DNA of 64,000 nucleotides from Heliocidaris erythrogramma. Taxonomy: Eukaryota > Echinodermata > Echinoidea > Camarodonta > Echinometridae. The notes beneath the pieces were generated by a model. The model had not been told where the DNA came from, made no database searches, and saw nothing but the letters and a program-made list of their open reading frames with translations. Position 1 is the first letter of the stretch. The number at the start of each line of letters is the position of its first letter. This document shows positions 1 through 12,563 of this stretch, piece by piece. Location: assembly GCA_025617745.1 (NCBI GenBank), contig CM046869.1, positions 10,497,168 through 10,561,167 of the forward strand. Reading direction: 5' to 3'. Made by a program: the position numbers and the translations under genes.

Positions 1-480
1 GGGTAGGGATTACCAATAGTCCTTCGGCTAGGGTTCGCACAATGGAACAATTAAAGGGCCGAAGAAGAGAGCCTTTCCTTCAAGCATACACGGGATGTTT
101 ACAAATCCTCAAGCCCGCACAAGTACCCGGACAAGTCACAGCTTCTGGAAGGCCTAACAGACATTATCTCGGTGGAGCGGAGATAAAGCGCGAGATAGGA
201 AAAGAATGTGGACTTTATTCTACAAATATGAACGCTTTATGGGCTGTTTGTAACTGTACACCTAATTCACACTTCAAGCACAATGCAGAATCCATAGATG
301 TAAAAAACTTGAAGTCTTTACATTATTACATTCCAGTGGTATTTATAGAGGCTTATAAAATACAGAAGGATTATAACAAAACCTCCCCGCCCCCACTGCA
401 AAATTGCATGTATACATGGATAGGCCTACAGCTGCTCACTGGAAGAGAAATGCATTTTGCAATGTAATTTTAAATGTTAG
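1..480. other. unassigned GC-richer segment at window edge
   Basis: This stretch is richer in G+C than the AT-rich DNA after it, especially before position 240. A plus-strand frame from 42 to 467 stays open for 141 codons. The minus strand also has short open frames, one ending in a stop near 95-100. I recognise no protein family in either. There is no clear pair of splice sites. It could be part of an exon, a conserved non-coding element, or chance; I make no functional call. Confidence 0.2.
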
Positions 481-1514
481 TTTCGCATACAAACATGTTA
501 ATACTCTAAAATTCAAATGTACAGACATTGACAATGTAGGCCTTCTTCATTTACACATATAGATGGCAAACATATCCCTCTACATCAAATATGAAACAGA
601 TTGCATGTGAATGCATCATGGAAAATTTGAATTTGAATCTAGTTCTTATGACAATCAACAACAGAGCAGAAATAATTCAGAATAGTAATGTCAAAGATAT
701 GTAGGGATGGAAAAAAATGAATTTCATAACAAATACACAGAAAGACAAAAATAGGAGATAGACCCTAAAGGAAAAGAAAACAACGCGTGCCTGTTAGTTA
801 CTGTCAACCTTTACGGGTCTAGACACTATCCTGTTTATATATATTATGATCTTTCATCACATATTCACACAGATCGAGTGGGAAGGAAGAATCAGTTGCC
901 ATATGTTTGCTAAACCTCAAAACATAATGACTATATATACATGTACCAAATAAAAACAAACCACCTTATTACAGGATTTGACTTCATGGCAATGACATTC
1001 AGGTGTTTTTAGAGAGTCTATCATGCATGCTTACAAACACATATGCCTGCATATACATGTAATATCAATTTAGTGTGTAACCAGGGAAATACATATCTAC
1101 TTCATGGTATATACTGTAACCCCCCCCCCCCAAAAAAAAAAAAAACAACAACAAACAAACAAACAAACAAACAAAAACAACAAAACAACAACAAATAAAA
1201 AACACAAAACAAACAACAAAACAAAGAAAGATAAAAGGCAACAAAACATTTAAAAAAAAAGCTTCACATCCTTTTCCCTGTTTATATATATATTTCATTC
1301 AGATCTATTTAGGGAATGTATCAGGATAAACTCAATTTTCATATCTCAATTAGTCTGGGGACAACTGATATCATAGAAGTATTGCACACATTGTTTATAA
1401 ATTTAGATACCATTTTGAAACCTTTGCATTTAGTATCTTGGTATTACAATGAGAATTAAATCTGTATTGCTTGAAACAGGACAGGCTACAAACCCTGAAA
1501 TCATTGTGAGGGAA
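481..1514. other. no gene seen; AT-rich with low-complexity tract
   Basis: AT-rich unique-looking sequence. Positions about 1121-1200 hold a run of ten C followed by an A run and then CAA/CAAA-type repeats. Nothing else is supported here. Confidence 0.6.
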
Positions 1515-1591
1515 CGTCTGTTGAGAGCCAAAAGGGCGTTAACTGTGTGTTATAGTATATGAATTAACGTCCTTCTGGCTCCAAACAGACG
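1515..1591. mobile_element. short palindromic MITE (family A)
   Basis: A 77-bp foldback. The left end reads CGTCTGTTGAGAGCC and the right end is close to its reverse complement (GGCTCCAAACAGACG). Similar copies with the same GAGAGCCAGAAGGGCATTAA-type arms occur at about 15772, 15938, 19920, 22242 and 37824, and a half copy at about 13628. The size and lack of any open frame indicate a non-autonomous DNA element. Confidence 0.7.
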
Positions 1592-2780
1592 GGGAATTAA
1601 ATTTGAGGGTAACATGTTAAAGCAGTTTCATTCCACTTTCAGTATTAATCAACATTTGGGACACTAAACAGTCCTCACACCTGCAATCCTTGTCTAAAGC
1701 CTCATATAATTTTTTTTGGGGTAAAAATACTTGTACGTAATCCTTACATCTCCCTTTAGAATTATTATACATTGTTGAACTGAGTGATCACCTTCAGTAA
1801 CTTCAAATAGAAATCTGAGCTTGAGAATTTATGAATGAAACATTTGTTTGCCTAGAATCTCTCTCATGACTGAATATACATGAAGCAAACAATACATGAT
1901 AACCTCTGCCCTCTGAGTCATAAACCGATCTCTTTTTAATAGCAGGGATCTCCATTCATAATCATTTCACAGACACATTCAGTCAGCACAACATGTGGAT
2001 GCTATAAAATGACAATAAAATTATCTGTTTTGTTTTCTTTGTTTTGATTCGTTTTCTTCGCAACTACAAAATAACATAATCCACAGATTTATTCAAAAGG
2101 CATTGTGATATTGTTACTGTCATTTCAAAGGCTTCCCCTTCCATGTCAGATTTTCAGAGTTTCAATTGTTATTTAAAAGCAAAACACCTATTTTTCTCCA
2201 GAGTCAGACCTGTGAAATCTGTTTGATATAACAGTGAAAGAAAATAATGTCCTTTAAAATTAAAACCAGTCACCATCTAAAGTAAACTTGCTTTTCTTCT
2301 GGTTTTTTTTTTTTCTTCAATTCCTATACATAATTTCTATTCTTCATTTCCTATAAATAGTGGAAACACCTTCTTAGAAATAGCCTTCATCCAAAGATGT
2401 ATTAAAAGAAATGATGATCACAGTACATGTATATTTCCTTGTTATTATGACGCACAGTATATATTACTTACTATTTGCCTTCAAAATGTTTAGGGATTCC
2501 TTAGAAATCCCTAGATAGCATTTTGAATAGAGGAAGGTTTACAATTACATTCCACATGTTTACATGTAATCACATATTGGGACTACTGTAATTCACCACA
2601 TGAAAGCATGGCTATTCCATAGCATGGACAAGAATTATGTATTCTCTGAGAAATGGGAGAAAAGAGAGAAACAGAAGGGAAAAAAAATGAAGAAAAAAAG
2701 CCTGTGAACCTTTGCCCTCTGACTCATCTAATATAGAAAGAAAGAGACAATGCAATATTCATTGACTATTGATCTTCATG
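1592..2780. other. no gene or clear repeat seen
   Basis: AT-rich sequence with no supported gene, RNA or inverted repeat. A T10 run lies near 2305. Confidence 0.5.
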
Positions 2781-3110
2781 AATTATAAGGCAGGAATGGG
2801 AGAGGTGGTCGGTGGGATGCGCTACAATTAAGGGGGGCTAGCTCCGTCGGTCTGGTATGTAATACAGATCCTCATTGCCCAATGAGTCACCCATGACGAT
2901 GACGACGACGGCGTATCGTGCATGCGGAAAATGATACTGTGCCGCCACTGTTTGCATTACAGGGATTGCATGGCGTTGTAATGGTATTCCATGACGTGCC
3001 AATACTTCGCAGGTTCTCTGTTACCTCGACAAGCATGTGTTGGGAGGTGATGGGGAGGGCAATGGGGGGGGGGGGGAGATGGGAGCTTCTTCCCGGCTTA
3101 AATGCCATTG
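2781..3110. other. GC-richer island, candidate exon or regulatory element
   Basis: This 330-bp island is markedly richer in G+C than its surroundings and contains a GAC/GAT trinucleotide stretch near 2895-2910 and a G10 run near 3065. Open frames exist on both strands (73-74 codons) but neither looks like a known protein. It could be a conserved non-coding element. No function is claimed. Confidence 0.25.
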
Positions 3111-3830
3111 AAAATTTGAAATGCTCATTTAGAATTTCGTAAAGAAACAGACTAAACTCTTTCAGTAAAGAAATTAATTTATTTGAAATTTAAAAAGAGC
3201 TTTCAGATATAAACATTTTTCTTCTTTCTCGAGAGTAAAGCCTGTATATAATTTAGACACCAGTCATCAGAGCCGTAGCCCTATATTTTGATTTTCATCC
3301 CCTGAATTATACAGTATACATTTTGACATTGTTTTGTAATTGCCAGGCATACATGCAAGGAAAATCTGTCTAATTTCATCTAAAAAATAAATGATTTCTC
3401 TACTACACTAGATGGGCTTTCTTCAACCCTTTTCTTGCCATGCAGCCAGCTATAAAAGGAAAAGAAGATAAAACAATTCAAATAAAAGATAGAAAAATAG
3501 CTTGCATAGAAGGCCCTAAAAAAAAAAAAAAAATCAATTTTTGTCGGGGCACCTTTGTAAGAATAGGCATGGTGTAAACCTAACAACTCACTCCCATTTC
3601 TCTCTATTCCTAAATTTCTAATATAATACTGTACAACTGCATTTCACATATCCTCACTGACATAATCATCTCACGACAAAAACTAAAAAAAATACAAAAT
3701 ACAGGCCTCTGCTTATTTAATAAGAAATACATATTTTGGCTACTGAAACAAGAATCAGTTTCTATATACCTACCCATCTCCTATAAATATCCCACAAATG
3801 AATGGACGGCGAGAAAAAGAATGAAGCCAT
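3111..3830. other. no gene seen
   Basis: AT-rich sequence with an A14 run near 3520; nothing else supported. Confidence 0.5.
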
Positions 3831-4160
3831 TTGCAAAAGAAAACAACATCATCTCCACACACGCAGCACATCATTTATCAATCAATAATTGCAAATATCA
3901 AAGGCAGTATCCCACACAGTCTCGATCAAACAGTCATTATCGGGGCGCAAAATGGGATGCCTCTGGGGCAAAGCAGGGAATATCGCGCCTTCTTTATTAA
4001 GAGGCTGGAATGGGTTTCTTTTCATGGAACGCGAAGACTGAGGGAAAGAAATGAAACTACAAGGCAGAGCAGCAATTACTATCATCGCAGACGAGAATCA
4101 AACATGCCTCTTAATGCCCTTAGGCATCGCTATATTATATCTAGTTGATGGCAGGGAATT
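3831..4160. other. unique GC-richer island, candidate regulatory element
   Basis: Unique-looking sequence of higher complexity than its flanks. Overlapping open frames on both strands (105 and 67 codons) have no recognisable family signature, and I see no strong splice pair. Complexity without coding signal makes a conserved non-coding element the more natural guess, untested. Confidence 0.2.
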
Positions 4161-7147
4161 GGTATTTAAAAGTGATTCATGATTTGATCGGTGAACAGCT
4201 CTAGAAATGTACTTACTGGATTTGATTGTATCCGAGTGGAAACAAATTGCTGCACTTTTAAGAACACTGACAACTCATTATCCCTACATGTACAAATGTA
4301 TCTCTATTCTCTACATACTAACAAATAACAATATCCATGAAATTGAAGTTTCTGGGATTTTTTGTGAAAGAAATTTATGGATAGATGATATAAAATGGTC
4401 AGGAAAAATAGATGGTCAATTTCTTATATTTTCGATGATTCCTAAACCCCACAGTACACACAAATTCTTATGTACACATGATCAACCGGCCTTTCCAAAT
4501 TGCTTCCAGACAATTTCTTTCACAATGTAATTGCATGACCAGAACTCAACTTTATCTTTAAGATGTAATTGACATATGCGACAAAATACCTTTAATTTAC
4601 CTATAAGCTAATACACATACACAAAAAAACCCCACACATTACAGGTACCACAGTGTGCGTAACTGTGTATTACATTTACACAGTTGTGCTTGAAGAGAAT
4701 TCAGCCCACACCATCATCTTGCAACAATTCTTCCAACATTCCTTTTTTGAATAGTCATTACAATTCATCATCATAAAAGTAATATCGTTATGATGACTGA
4801 CTTATATCAGCATGGATGTTGCTACAACAACCACCCATTCCTCCTTGCATAAATAAAATATAAGGTCTCCATGGTGTGGGAGTGAGAGATAAAATACCAA
4901 AGTTGAGGTTTTCACATCACAACCTGTCTATTTACAAACACAATTTAGAAATTATGTACATTCATACGTTTATTGTTTTTACTCATATCTCCGCCTACTT
5001 GCTTTATTATTCTGCCAGTGGACTTGAACTAAACAACTGTATTTGTTGACATAAAAGGAAACGATTTGAATGTCAAGAATTTCAAGGTGAAATCTATTGT
5101 AACAGGTCCATACTGCGTACCCCATATAGCCACAAAAACACACTTCTTTTTTACGACACTCCCCAGCAGACTGTCCATAATTGTCCCCACACAAGTTTTG
5201 GTATTTGCAAACAAACCACAGAGGCCTAATAAACAACTGACCTCAATATTTATCTCTTAGGGTATTCTTCTTCAACCTTTTACTAACAATTCAACCTTTG
5301 TTGAACAATACAACAGTTGTTGTTCACATTGTGTTTCTGCTATGTGTGTTTAAGCACTCAACCTCTTAATGTCCATCTCCCTTTCTCTGTCTCCCAACTC
5401 GCTCTCCTTCTCTGAGGTTTTTTGTTTTTCATGGTTTCTCTAATCTTCTTAATTTTTCTCATTTTCTGCTCTTTTTCCCCCTATATATCCAATAAGAATT
5501 TTGAACAAATATGTATAAACCCACATGTAGGCCCTGTAATGTACATGTAGGTATATCTGCGCCTTCCAATAATGCTGAACTATTGTGAAGCTGGTTCAGG
5601 CTCGACTCAAGACTCAAAATTATCAGTTAAAATGTCCAATTGAGTTCTGGCGATAAAATATACATGGGAACGAAACTTAATTGAACAAATCCCACTTTTA
5701 CTTTCTCCCATATCAATGAAAACGGTGGTGTGCAAAATACCAACCTTTTTTTTTCTTTTGCTTTTTACGCACAGACTTTGTCCAAATGCAGTCCTTGCTT
5801 GCAGACTAAGTTCTGACAGTGCAGCCATTGGAAGGACAGATGAGCGATGCACTATCTCATTCTGTGAGCATGTAATAAATGTAACCTTCCCTACAACTAG
5901 GTCATCAGCCAATACCGATTAGTCCCGATGGTCAGTTGACGGGCTTGACCATTCACTGCTTATTAGTTTCAAAGGAGGAAAACATACCAGAGCATTGGGG
6001 AAAAATATCTCGTAGCCTGGGGAACTCTCATCTCGAAAATATCAAGCTCTGTCGAGAATTACCAGATAAGTTCAGTACTCTGTGAGAAGTATCAGACAAA
6101 ATTTAGTAATTACGCCTCATCTTGTCGTCAACCCACAAATAATTTTGATAATATCCTTGCTGTATCAAATAATTCAACCTTTGCAAAGATTTAAAAAAAG
6201 CCAGAATAGGACACAGAAAATCTATTAGAATTAGTATATTATGTTGCAATACAGTATAGGTGAGACAACCAAAAGACTTCTGAAGCCATAAAACCGACTT
6301 CTACATGTACCCTCACTGCAAAATGAAAAATAAAACCCAATTATATCTTTATGAGAAAATAAGTGAAGGCCTATCCGATCGATGTCAAATCAAAAGCCAC
6401 TCTATTTAATTCTACCAGCTAAAACCTATACTGGCTCACCTGACGACTGACACAAAATAAAGTACCGGTAACTCATCAAAGTTTCAGATTTCAAACAAAT
6501 ATAATAAATATCATTTATACAGGTATCCAATTTGTAACTGAATATTCTGAAATGTAATGACGGTAAACTGAAGACTGCACCCCATATCCATGTCTTTCTA
6601 ACATTAGTCTACTCTATAAGCCTATATGATAAGTAATGCATCTACATGTACACCTGTCGTTTAAGAAAATATCATTTTAATTCTATAGCAAATGCAGAAA
6701 GACTGGTATTTACCAATAAGAAACATTTCAGACAAGGCAGCATGTCCAAATTGGGCATGGACTTTGTTTGCATCATCATACACATGTAGGCTAAGCATAG
6801 ATAGTTTGTAGGTTTCGTCTGCAACTGCAGTGCAGCATGTATCAATGTAAACTGTATACATGTACCTGTACTATTTCCAAGGAGTTATTACAATAAGCAA
6901 AGAGTTATAGTTAACTCCTTGATTCGGGTGCTGAACCAATATATGTCCCTACCAACCATGCCAACACATGTGTCATTATTTTGTTGGGATGGTCAGGATG
7001 GTTTAAAATCTAAGATTTTGCATAAATTAAATTGAGCATTCATACCATTTTTGCAGAGCATAATTGTGGTTGCAGTTCCAATATTTATGAGATTACAATA
7101 TCAGTGAATATGATAATTCTTAATGTCTTTCTTCTTTTAAAATTATG
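4161..7147. other. no gene recognised
   Basis: Mostly AT-rich, without clear repeats. A minus-strand frame at 5607-5912 (101 codons) is open and moderately complex but matches no family I know, and its possible acceptor is weak. I leave it unassigned. Confidence 0.4.
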
Positions 7148-7153
7148 TCTTAC

Positions 7154-7225
7154 CTCTTGAAGTAGGGGAGCCCGGAGGTGTTTCAAATAACTTCACCATG
7201 GTGACAACAAGGGAAGGAAAAAGTC
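7154..7225 (-). CDS. candidate internal coding exon of an unidentified gene
   Basis: A 72-nt minus-strand exon candidate. On that strand it is preceded by an acceptor-like TTTATTTCTAG and followed by a good donor, AGAG|GTAAGA (positions 7148-7153). It takes two bases to finish a codon, carries 23 codons and leaves one base, so it is a symmetric phase 1-1 exon. The encoded piece ends KLFETPPGSPTSR, a serine/proline-rich stretch I do not recognise. The phase fits the candidate exon at 21183-21224. An alternative reading is a first exon: an ATG at 7197-7199 lies in a perfect CACCATGG context. Neither reading is proved. Confidence 0.35.
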
Positions 7226-9040
7226 CTAGAAATAAATTGTTTCCAATGACACACAAGGTTGGTGTTTGGAAATGACAGCTCAGAATTAGAGGGGTCAATG
7301 TCACATTCCAGATCAACCTCAAATAGATCCTGTGTCCAGACGACAAAACTTTCCGGCTTTGTGCAATCCTTCACAGAACACAGCCACCATCATACTGCAT
7401 AGAGGAATGCAACTCATCTGTGTACTGCATAGGAATGTGCCAACCACAGAATTCCTCCCTCAACTCAGCAAGCGTGTAATTCCTTAGCACACAGTGTGCG
7501 AACCAGTCCATGTAAAGTCTTGATCAAGGAGTTCTAACTCCTTGGCCTGATGATGACAAGAAATTATGCATGTATCTGTATGCTTTTGGGATGAAGCAAT
7601 GGATAACACAAGGGCTGAAGAAGAACAACAACTCTCCTCTTGTACAGTAGTTGTATTTGTGCTTCCAAATGATCCCAGTAATATGGTAGATTTCCCCCAC
7701 CTCCACCTGTATGGAACCAATGCTCCGACACTTCTCCCTCTCTTTGCCCCTTTGGCAGGTGCTTTATGCCAAGGTTTGAATGAATGGATTCTCTACAAAC
7801 ACACAGGAATGCGGGGAGTCTCGCTGTCACTGGAGTGTATACAAAGCACTGGTCCTCGGTACACACAGCACACTGCTTCAATTGAATAGAGTTCCCCAAA
7901 CCAGACTTCAGACTGCAGGGGTAATAAGAACGTTGATCCACACGATGCATTGGGGAGACCTGCACGAATGTCAAGTTTCATCACAGTTTGTTTCGCTCTC
8001 ACAGTGGTGGTGGTGGTAGCGGTGGTGTCTACTTCCAGCTTGTGAAAGAACTTTAACGATATTTCCTATTCTCTGGTCTGAGCTATGCTACTAGCCCACA
8101 GGGCAGACATGATCCTTGACATATTTTCGATTCTCTAGTGTCTAGTAATGCTACCAGACCACAGGGCAGCTATGATCATTGACCCCATCCTCTGTCACTG
8201 CTGCAAAGAAAACACCACTCTGCAGTGTGATTTTATGCAAAACCATCAATACTTTGCTTTCATACTCTCAAATAGCTGCCTTCACACTCCGACACTTCAT
8301 GTAAAGAGAAAGAATGACACACAATGCATGACTCTGAATACTTTTACAATAAGCAAATTCATATAAAGCAAAACAAAACTTTGGACCAATAAAGTTCGCT
8401 GGAAGGAAGTGGATTTGAGCATGCAGTTTGATGACTGGCCAAAGTACACCCAAATTGGTTTTCTTTTGTATCGAAAAAGAAAATATTTCTCTAAAAATAA
8501 CGGGCATTATTCATAAAAGAGCATGATCTAATAATGAAAGCAGTTGACCTATAGGATCAACAATGCTGTCATGTGAAGGAAAAAAACAACATTTTTGTCC
8601 AAAAAAAGTTCAAAATACAATGTAGGCCTAATATATCAAACTCGATTGGCAGAAAAAGTAAAGATTAGACACAGGCCAATACAATGCAAAGTGAAAGCTA
8701 CATGTATAAAGGGTTATAATTTTTAAAGAGGGTTTAGAATATTTGAGACACTTTTTTAAACCATGCAAGGTATGGTCACAATTCCTTTTCCTACTGGCAT
8801 GATAAGCCTACATGCTAACAATTAAGTAAACAATGAGGAATTATTTTCCAATGATAAAACTAAAACAGATATGCACCCATGCACCCATAATTGACATCTA
8901 CAGATAGGATTATGAATGTATACATGTATGATGTAGGCCTACACCAAGACCTGACTTCAAGGCAGCAGGAGTCCCTTCTATTTTCTTCTTAAAAAGATTT
9001 AACCAAGTCTGAATGATGTAGAATATCCCTCTCAGAAAGG
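7226..9040. other. higher-complexity region without a recognised gene
   Basis: 7226-8200 is less AT-rich than the flanks and has overlapping open frames on both strands (up to 136 codons, minus, 7564-7974), none resembling a known protein. A short imperfect direct repeat is present near 8085-8125 and 8148-8187, around the shared words CACAGGGCAG and TGATC. It could be exon or UTR sequence of the minus-strand gene proposed at 7154-7225. 8200-9040 is AT-rich with nothing supported. Confidence 0.25.
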
Positions 9041-9505
9041 CTTGTTCACACTACACGAAAGTTATACAAGAATCGTATGAAGAAACGTATAAAGAATCAT
9101 GATTACCAAAAGGAGTGTACAGACTACAACATCATATAAGGAAACAGTTTTTAGAGAAGTCAACTGACAGTGACAACATATATGTTTTGTATCAGGTTAC
9201 GTCACGGACAGCGATGGAGCATAGATATTACAGCTAATTAGTCACATCAGTGCGCACTCATGATAAGCCCCGCCCAGTTATACGATTTTGTGCGATACGA
9301 TGTCCAGACTACAAGGGAATGCTGATTCTTTATAGGGTTTTTGTTAGAAATGATGCTCAAACATGCGTTTTGCTGTACAAAATTTCGTTAAACGACGTTT
9401 CTTGAAACGATGTTCAGACTATGAAAACTGAATTACTTATCATATAGCTACCATTTTCTCGTACAGCCACATATGATGAATTTAGGTACATGTAGTCTGA
9501 ATAGG
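9041..9505. mobile_element. DNA element with TACGAT-rich interior (family B, shorter copy)
   Basis: The left end CTTGTTCACACTAC and right end GTAGTCTGAATAGG are imperfect inverted repeats. The interior shares many words with the longer copy at 30004-30739, including TATACGAT, CGATACGATGT and CAGACTAC. No transposase frame is seen, so it is non-autonomous. Confidence 0.6.
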
Positions 9506-9663
9506 GAGTTAGTCTCCATCATGAGATGAGATGAGATGAAATGAAAGGAGGTAAGAATAACTACAGCATAAGAGAAAGGTCTGAAAAATCTGGCTGCATA
9601 TAAATAAAGAATTTGACTCGCGTCTATGTGGTTTGTGTTTTATAACGCCTGAAATTTATTTTC

Positions 9664-9772
9664 ATTAATGCATGTACAAACCTACCGAACACCGAACCGA
9701 ACCGTACTTCGGCAAAAAAATCCTGAACCTTGCCGAACCGAATCAACCCTGAACATGGAGGTTGGGTTACAG
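9664..9772. mobile_element. GAACCGAA-rich element remnant
   Basis: This segment repeats CCGAACCGAA-type words and ends in GGGTTACAGCAC, which resembles the terminus of a hAT-like element. Only one end is visible. It abuts the target site of the retrocopy to the right. Confidence 0.3.
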
Positions 9773-10161
9773 CACTAGACTAAGTTCTTTTTTTTTTTTT
9801 TTTCTGTTTTTATTGTCATTTCTTCAAAAATTAACAGAGTAAGAGCAACAGTATATAGATTTAATAGCTTCTTAAAACTACAAAACAGGCACCGCATATG
9901 CACCCATACACACACACACTCACATACTTTCCCAGGGGGGCAAGTTTACATTACAAGAAGTCAATAAAGATGTTAAGGACAACAGAGCTTTGCAAGACTT
10001 CTACAAAAATTCAGTTAAGCTTGATAGACCATTTCTTAAAATGGACATGTAACTTATTTTTCTTTTGGGCAATTTTATATTCTATTTTTTGTTTAAGCTT
10101 TGAAACAAAAGCTTCGAAAATAAGCTCTTTTCCCTGAAACCTACACACTAGACTAAGTTCT
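9773..10161 (-). pseudogene. retrocopy of an mRNA 3' end, with 16-bp target duplications
   Basis: The 16-mer CACTAGACTAAGTTCT occurs at 9773-9788 and again at 10146-10161. Between them lies an insertion of about 357 bp that starts, on the plus strand, with a run of sixteen T. Read on the minus strand it ends with AATAAA about a dozen bases before a poly(A) tail. Poly(A), a polyadenylation signal and long direct repeats together are the hallmark of LINE-mediated retroposition. The body holds no convincing open frame, so it is probably a 5'-truncated copy of a 3'UTR. The source gene is unknown. The perfect repeats suggest a fairly recent insertion. Confidence 0.75.
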
Positions 10162-11540
10162 ACTCATTTCATTTCTTATCATTCCTGTTTCAATATCAAA
10201 ATTGAGACAACGTATTATTTACAAAAAAAATCAAAATAGTCTTGTTTCAGCTGGAGAAACTAAAAACATCCTGACTTGTAACAATGTAAGCAGAGACTTG
10301 GATTCCACCACAAAGATTTGTCCTTAGCCGACCTTGATTTACCCAGCTGTGAAATGGCATATTCTGAGGTCATGCTAGGGGTCATTGAGAACGAGCTGAA
10401 GCTACAAACATTTCAAAAGCCGCAGGGTAAATATAGACCTACAGTGTAGTCCAAAAACCACTCTACTTATTTCTCTGTGTTTGTGTGGCACCTCCTAGTG
10501 TTTGACAGTGTACTGTCTCTACAAAATTCTCAATGATGAATTTGTGAATATATTCTAAATGTAATATGTAACTAGCAAATCAGATGTGAGGGTTGTGATG
10601 TGAATATTTCATGACTAAACTGACCAGTTCACAAACTTATTCAAGTTATCACAGGACTCCTTGGTATGTGGTTGGTAACACCGATCTGTGTGTGGGACAA
10701 AATACCTTGCACTTGCCCAGTAACAACCCACTGTTTGTTTTTTTATTTTTTCCAAAGCCTTGTCCAACCAAGGAGTGTAGGCAAGCTTGCCTTGTACCTC
10801 GTACATAACATAACAATAAGCCATGTGCACAAACTGCATGCTCACAACTGAAAGCCAATAACTCGCACCGGGTTGGTGCAATAGGACGTACATGTATGTA
10901 GGCACCCCAAAATTTGAAAATTTTGAACAGGTCTATGTGGATTCCTTTACAAAAGTACCGAGGATGCTCCCTACATGTACAAGTAACGAAGTTAAAAACA
11001 AATATTAATAATACCAATAAACAATACCTATTTTCAAGTGCAAGGCCATGCGATTACCATCATGTTAATATTTGCAAGTAATATGTGATTTACACCCACA
11101 CACATTAACCACTGACATTTCTCACTAGAAGCACTAACCTACAGAATCGACCACAGAATGTCAGTTAAATTGCTTAATTATACACACAAGCCAAGGTTAG
11201 AACTACTGTAAATTACATGTACATGTAGGCCCCATACCATATTATCCACTTACAATCTAATTAATACTATGTATGTAAATAATCCAGGAGACCAGTCACA
11301 CCAACATGACTGACATCAGATCAAACAAAACAATACATTACCCCGAGTGGCCAAGAATCAGTCGATATGGAGTCGGTGTGCCTGGAGCCGGTTTGGTGGT
11401 GTGACCCAGGTATATATGTCAATTTATAGAGAGCCTCAAACATTTATAAATGTAATAAATTTTTAAGCACTTGGAAGATCATAATGTACATTTAGACTTA
11501 GAAATGTATAATGATGTGATATGTAGTATAATACCAGAAA
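10162..11540. other. no gene recognised
   Basis: AT-rich sequence with several TACATGTA palindromes. Overlapping open frames near 10611-11017 on both strands show no family signature. Confidence 0.45.
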
Positions 11541-11551
11541 TTTTTGCATGC

Positions 11552-11602
11552 ATGAAACTTTCGCGAATTGCGCGAGTGGCTAAAATTCGCGAAAGTTTCA
11601 TG
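11552..11602. repeat. short CGCGAAAG foldback
   Basis: GAAACTTTCGCGAATT and its reverse complement AATTCGCGAAAGTTTC lie about 17 bp apart, forming a small hairpin. Similar CGCGAAA-type words recur near 27620 and 37130-37240, suggesting a dispersed family. Confidence 0.5.
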
Positions 11603-11782
11603 CCGCGAAATAATCAAATCGCAATTGAAAAAACATAAAATTATTGCAATTCACAAGTTTCTGGTTTTACATTATCAAGTGATATTTAGATCAGAAAATT
11701 GGAATCAATATCAGTATTCGTGGAGAAGGTTTACGGTTCACCATGTGGTTAGTCCTGATAAGGACTGTAGAGTAAGAAGAAG

Positions 11783-12034
11783 AAAGTGGAGAAAAGTTGA
11801 GAGGGGAAGAAAAGGAAAGGCGAGATAGAAATTCAGAGAGTGCAGAAGTAATCTTTCTTGAAAGTGTTAAGTCCTGAAAAGGAATGTAAACCAGATGAAA
11901 AGGCTGAGAGTGGAGAAGACTCGACATCTCGGACAGGTTGACTGTCCTTCACTCTCAAGAAAGATTACTTCTACACTCTCTGAATTGCTATCTCGCCTTT
12001 CCTTTTCTTCTCCTCTCAACTTTTCTCCACTTTA
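11783..12034. mobile_element. foldback element with about 85-bp arms
   Basis: The left arm (about 11783-11867, purine-rich) is matched in reverse complement by 11947-12034, for example AAGTAATCTTTCTTGA against TCAAGAAAGATTACTT. The spacer is about 80 bp. No frame of note inside. A long-armed MITE or foldback element. Confidence 0.65.
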
Positions 12035-12263
12035 TGGTACTGTACTGTACTGTATGCCTTAATGCCTTTGTGAAGATTAGAGAGTTTCGAGATAAATTTA
12101 AAAAGCATGCACACATTATCTACAGAAACAATATTTTCTTCTCTTTTTTTTTTTTTCCTTATTTGCCTATCATGAATTTAAATCTTGAAACGTGGAGCTT
12201 TTTTTGTTGTAATCCTATAAGATACGTCACAAGGAACTACATGTATCAAGGCAGATCATTATA

Positions 12264-12563
12264 TGATGCACCACGCGTTACCCCGGGGCAGCGTTGCACA
12301 ACGGGGCACCGCTGCACCTCGGGGCACCACAGCGCCCCTGTATTAAAGAGTTGCGACATGGACGTCTCACTTTTCTGGAAACAAAATGGTGTTCGAATTC
12401 TTTCTATTGAGGACACCCAGGTGCTCATCGGAATTGAATAGAAATGTTACGTAATAGAGGAAACAATTGGCGTTCAAATCCCCAGTTCTCGCAACTCTTT
12501 AATTCAGGGGCACCATGGTACCCCGGGGCACAACGCTACCCCGGGGCAACGCGTGGTGCATCA
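12264..12563. mobile_element. GC-rich foldback with CCCCGGGGCA iterations
   Basis: A 300-bp foldback. The outer ends TGATGCACCACGCGTT and AACGCGTGGTGCATCA are exact reverse complements, and the arms continue for about 100 bp to AAAGAGTTGCGA / TCGCAACTCTTT. Inside each arm, CCCCGGGGCA or close variants are repeated. The arms are far richer in G+C than the surroundings. Confidence 0.75.

Noticed and set aside
1065-1298. Cysteine/phenylalanine-rich membrane-like frame
   Set aside because: It reads through C, A and CAAA low-complexity repeats.
5607-5912. 101-codon minus-strand frame as an exon
   Set aside because: Open and complex, but the acceptor is weak, no family is recognised and its junctions do not clearly fit the nearby candidate gene.
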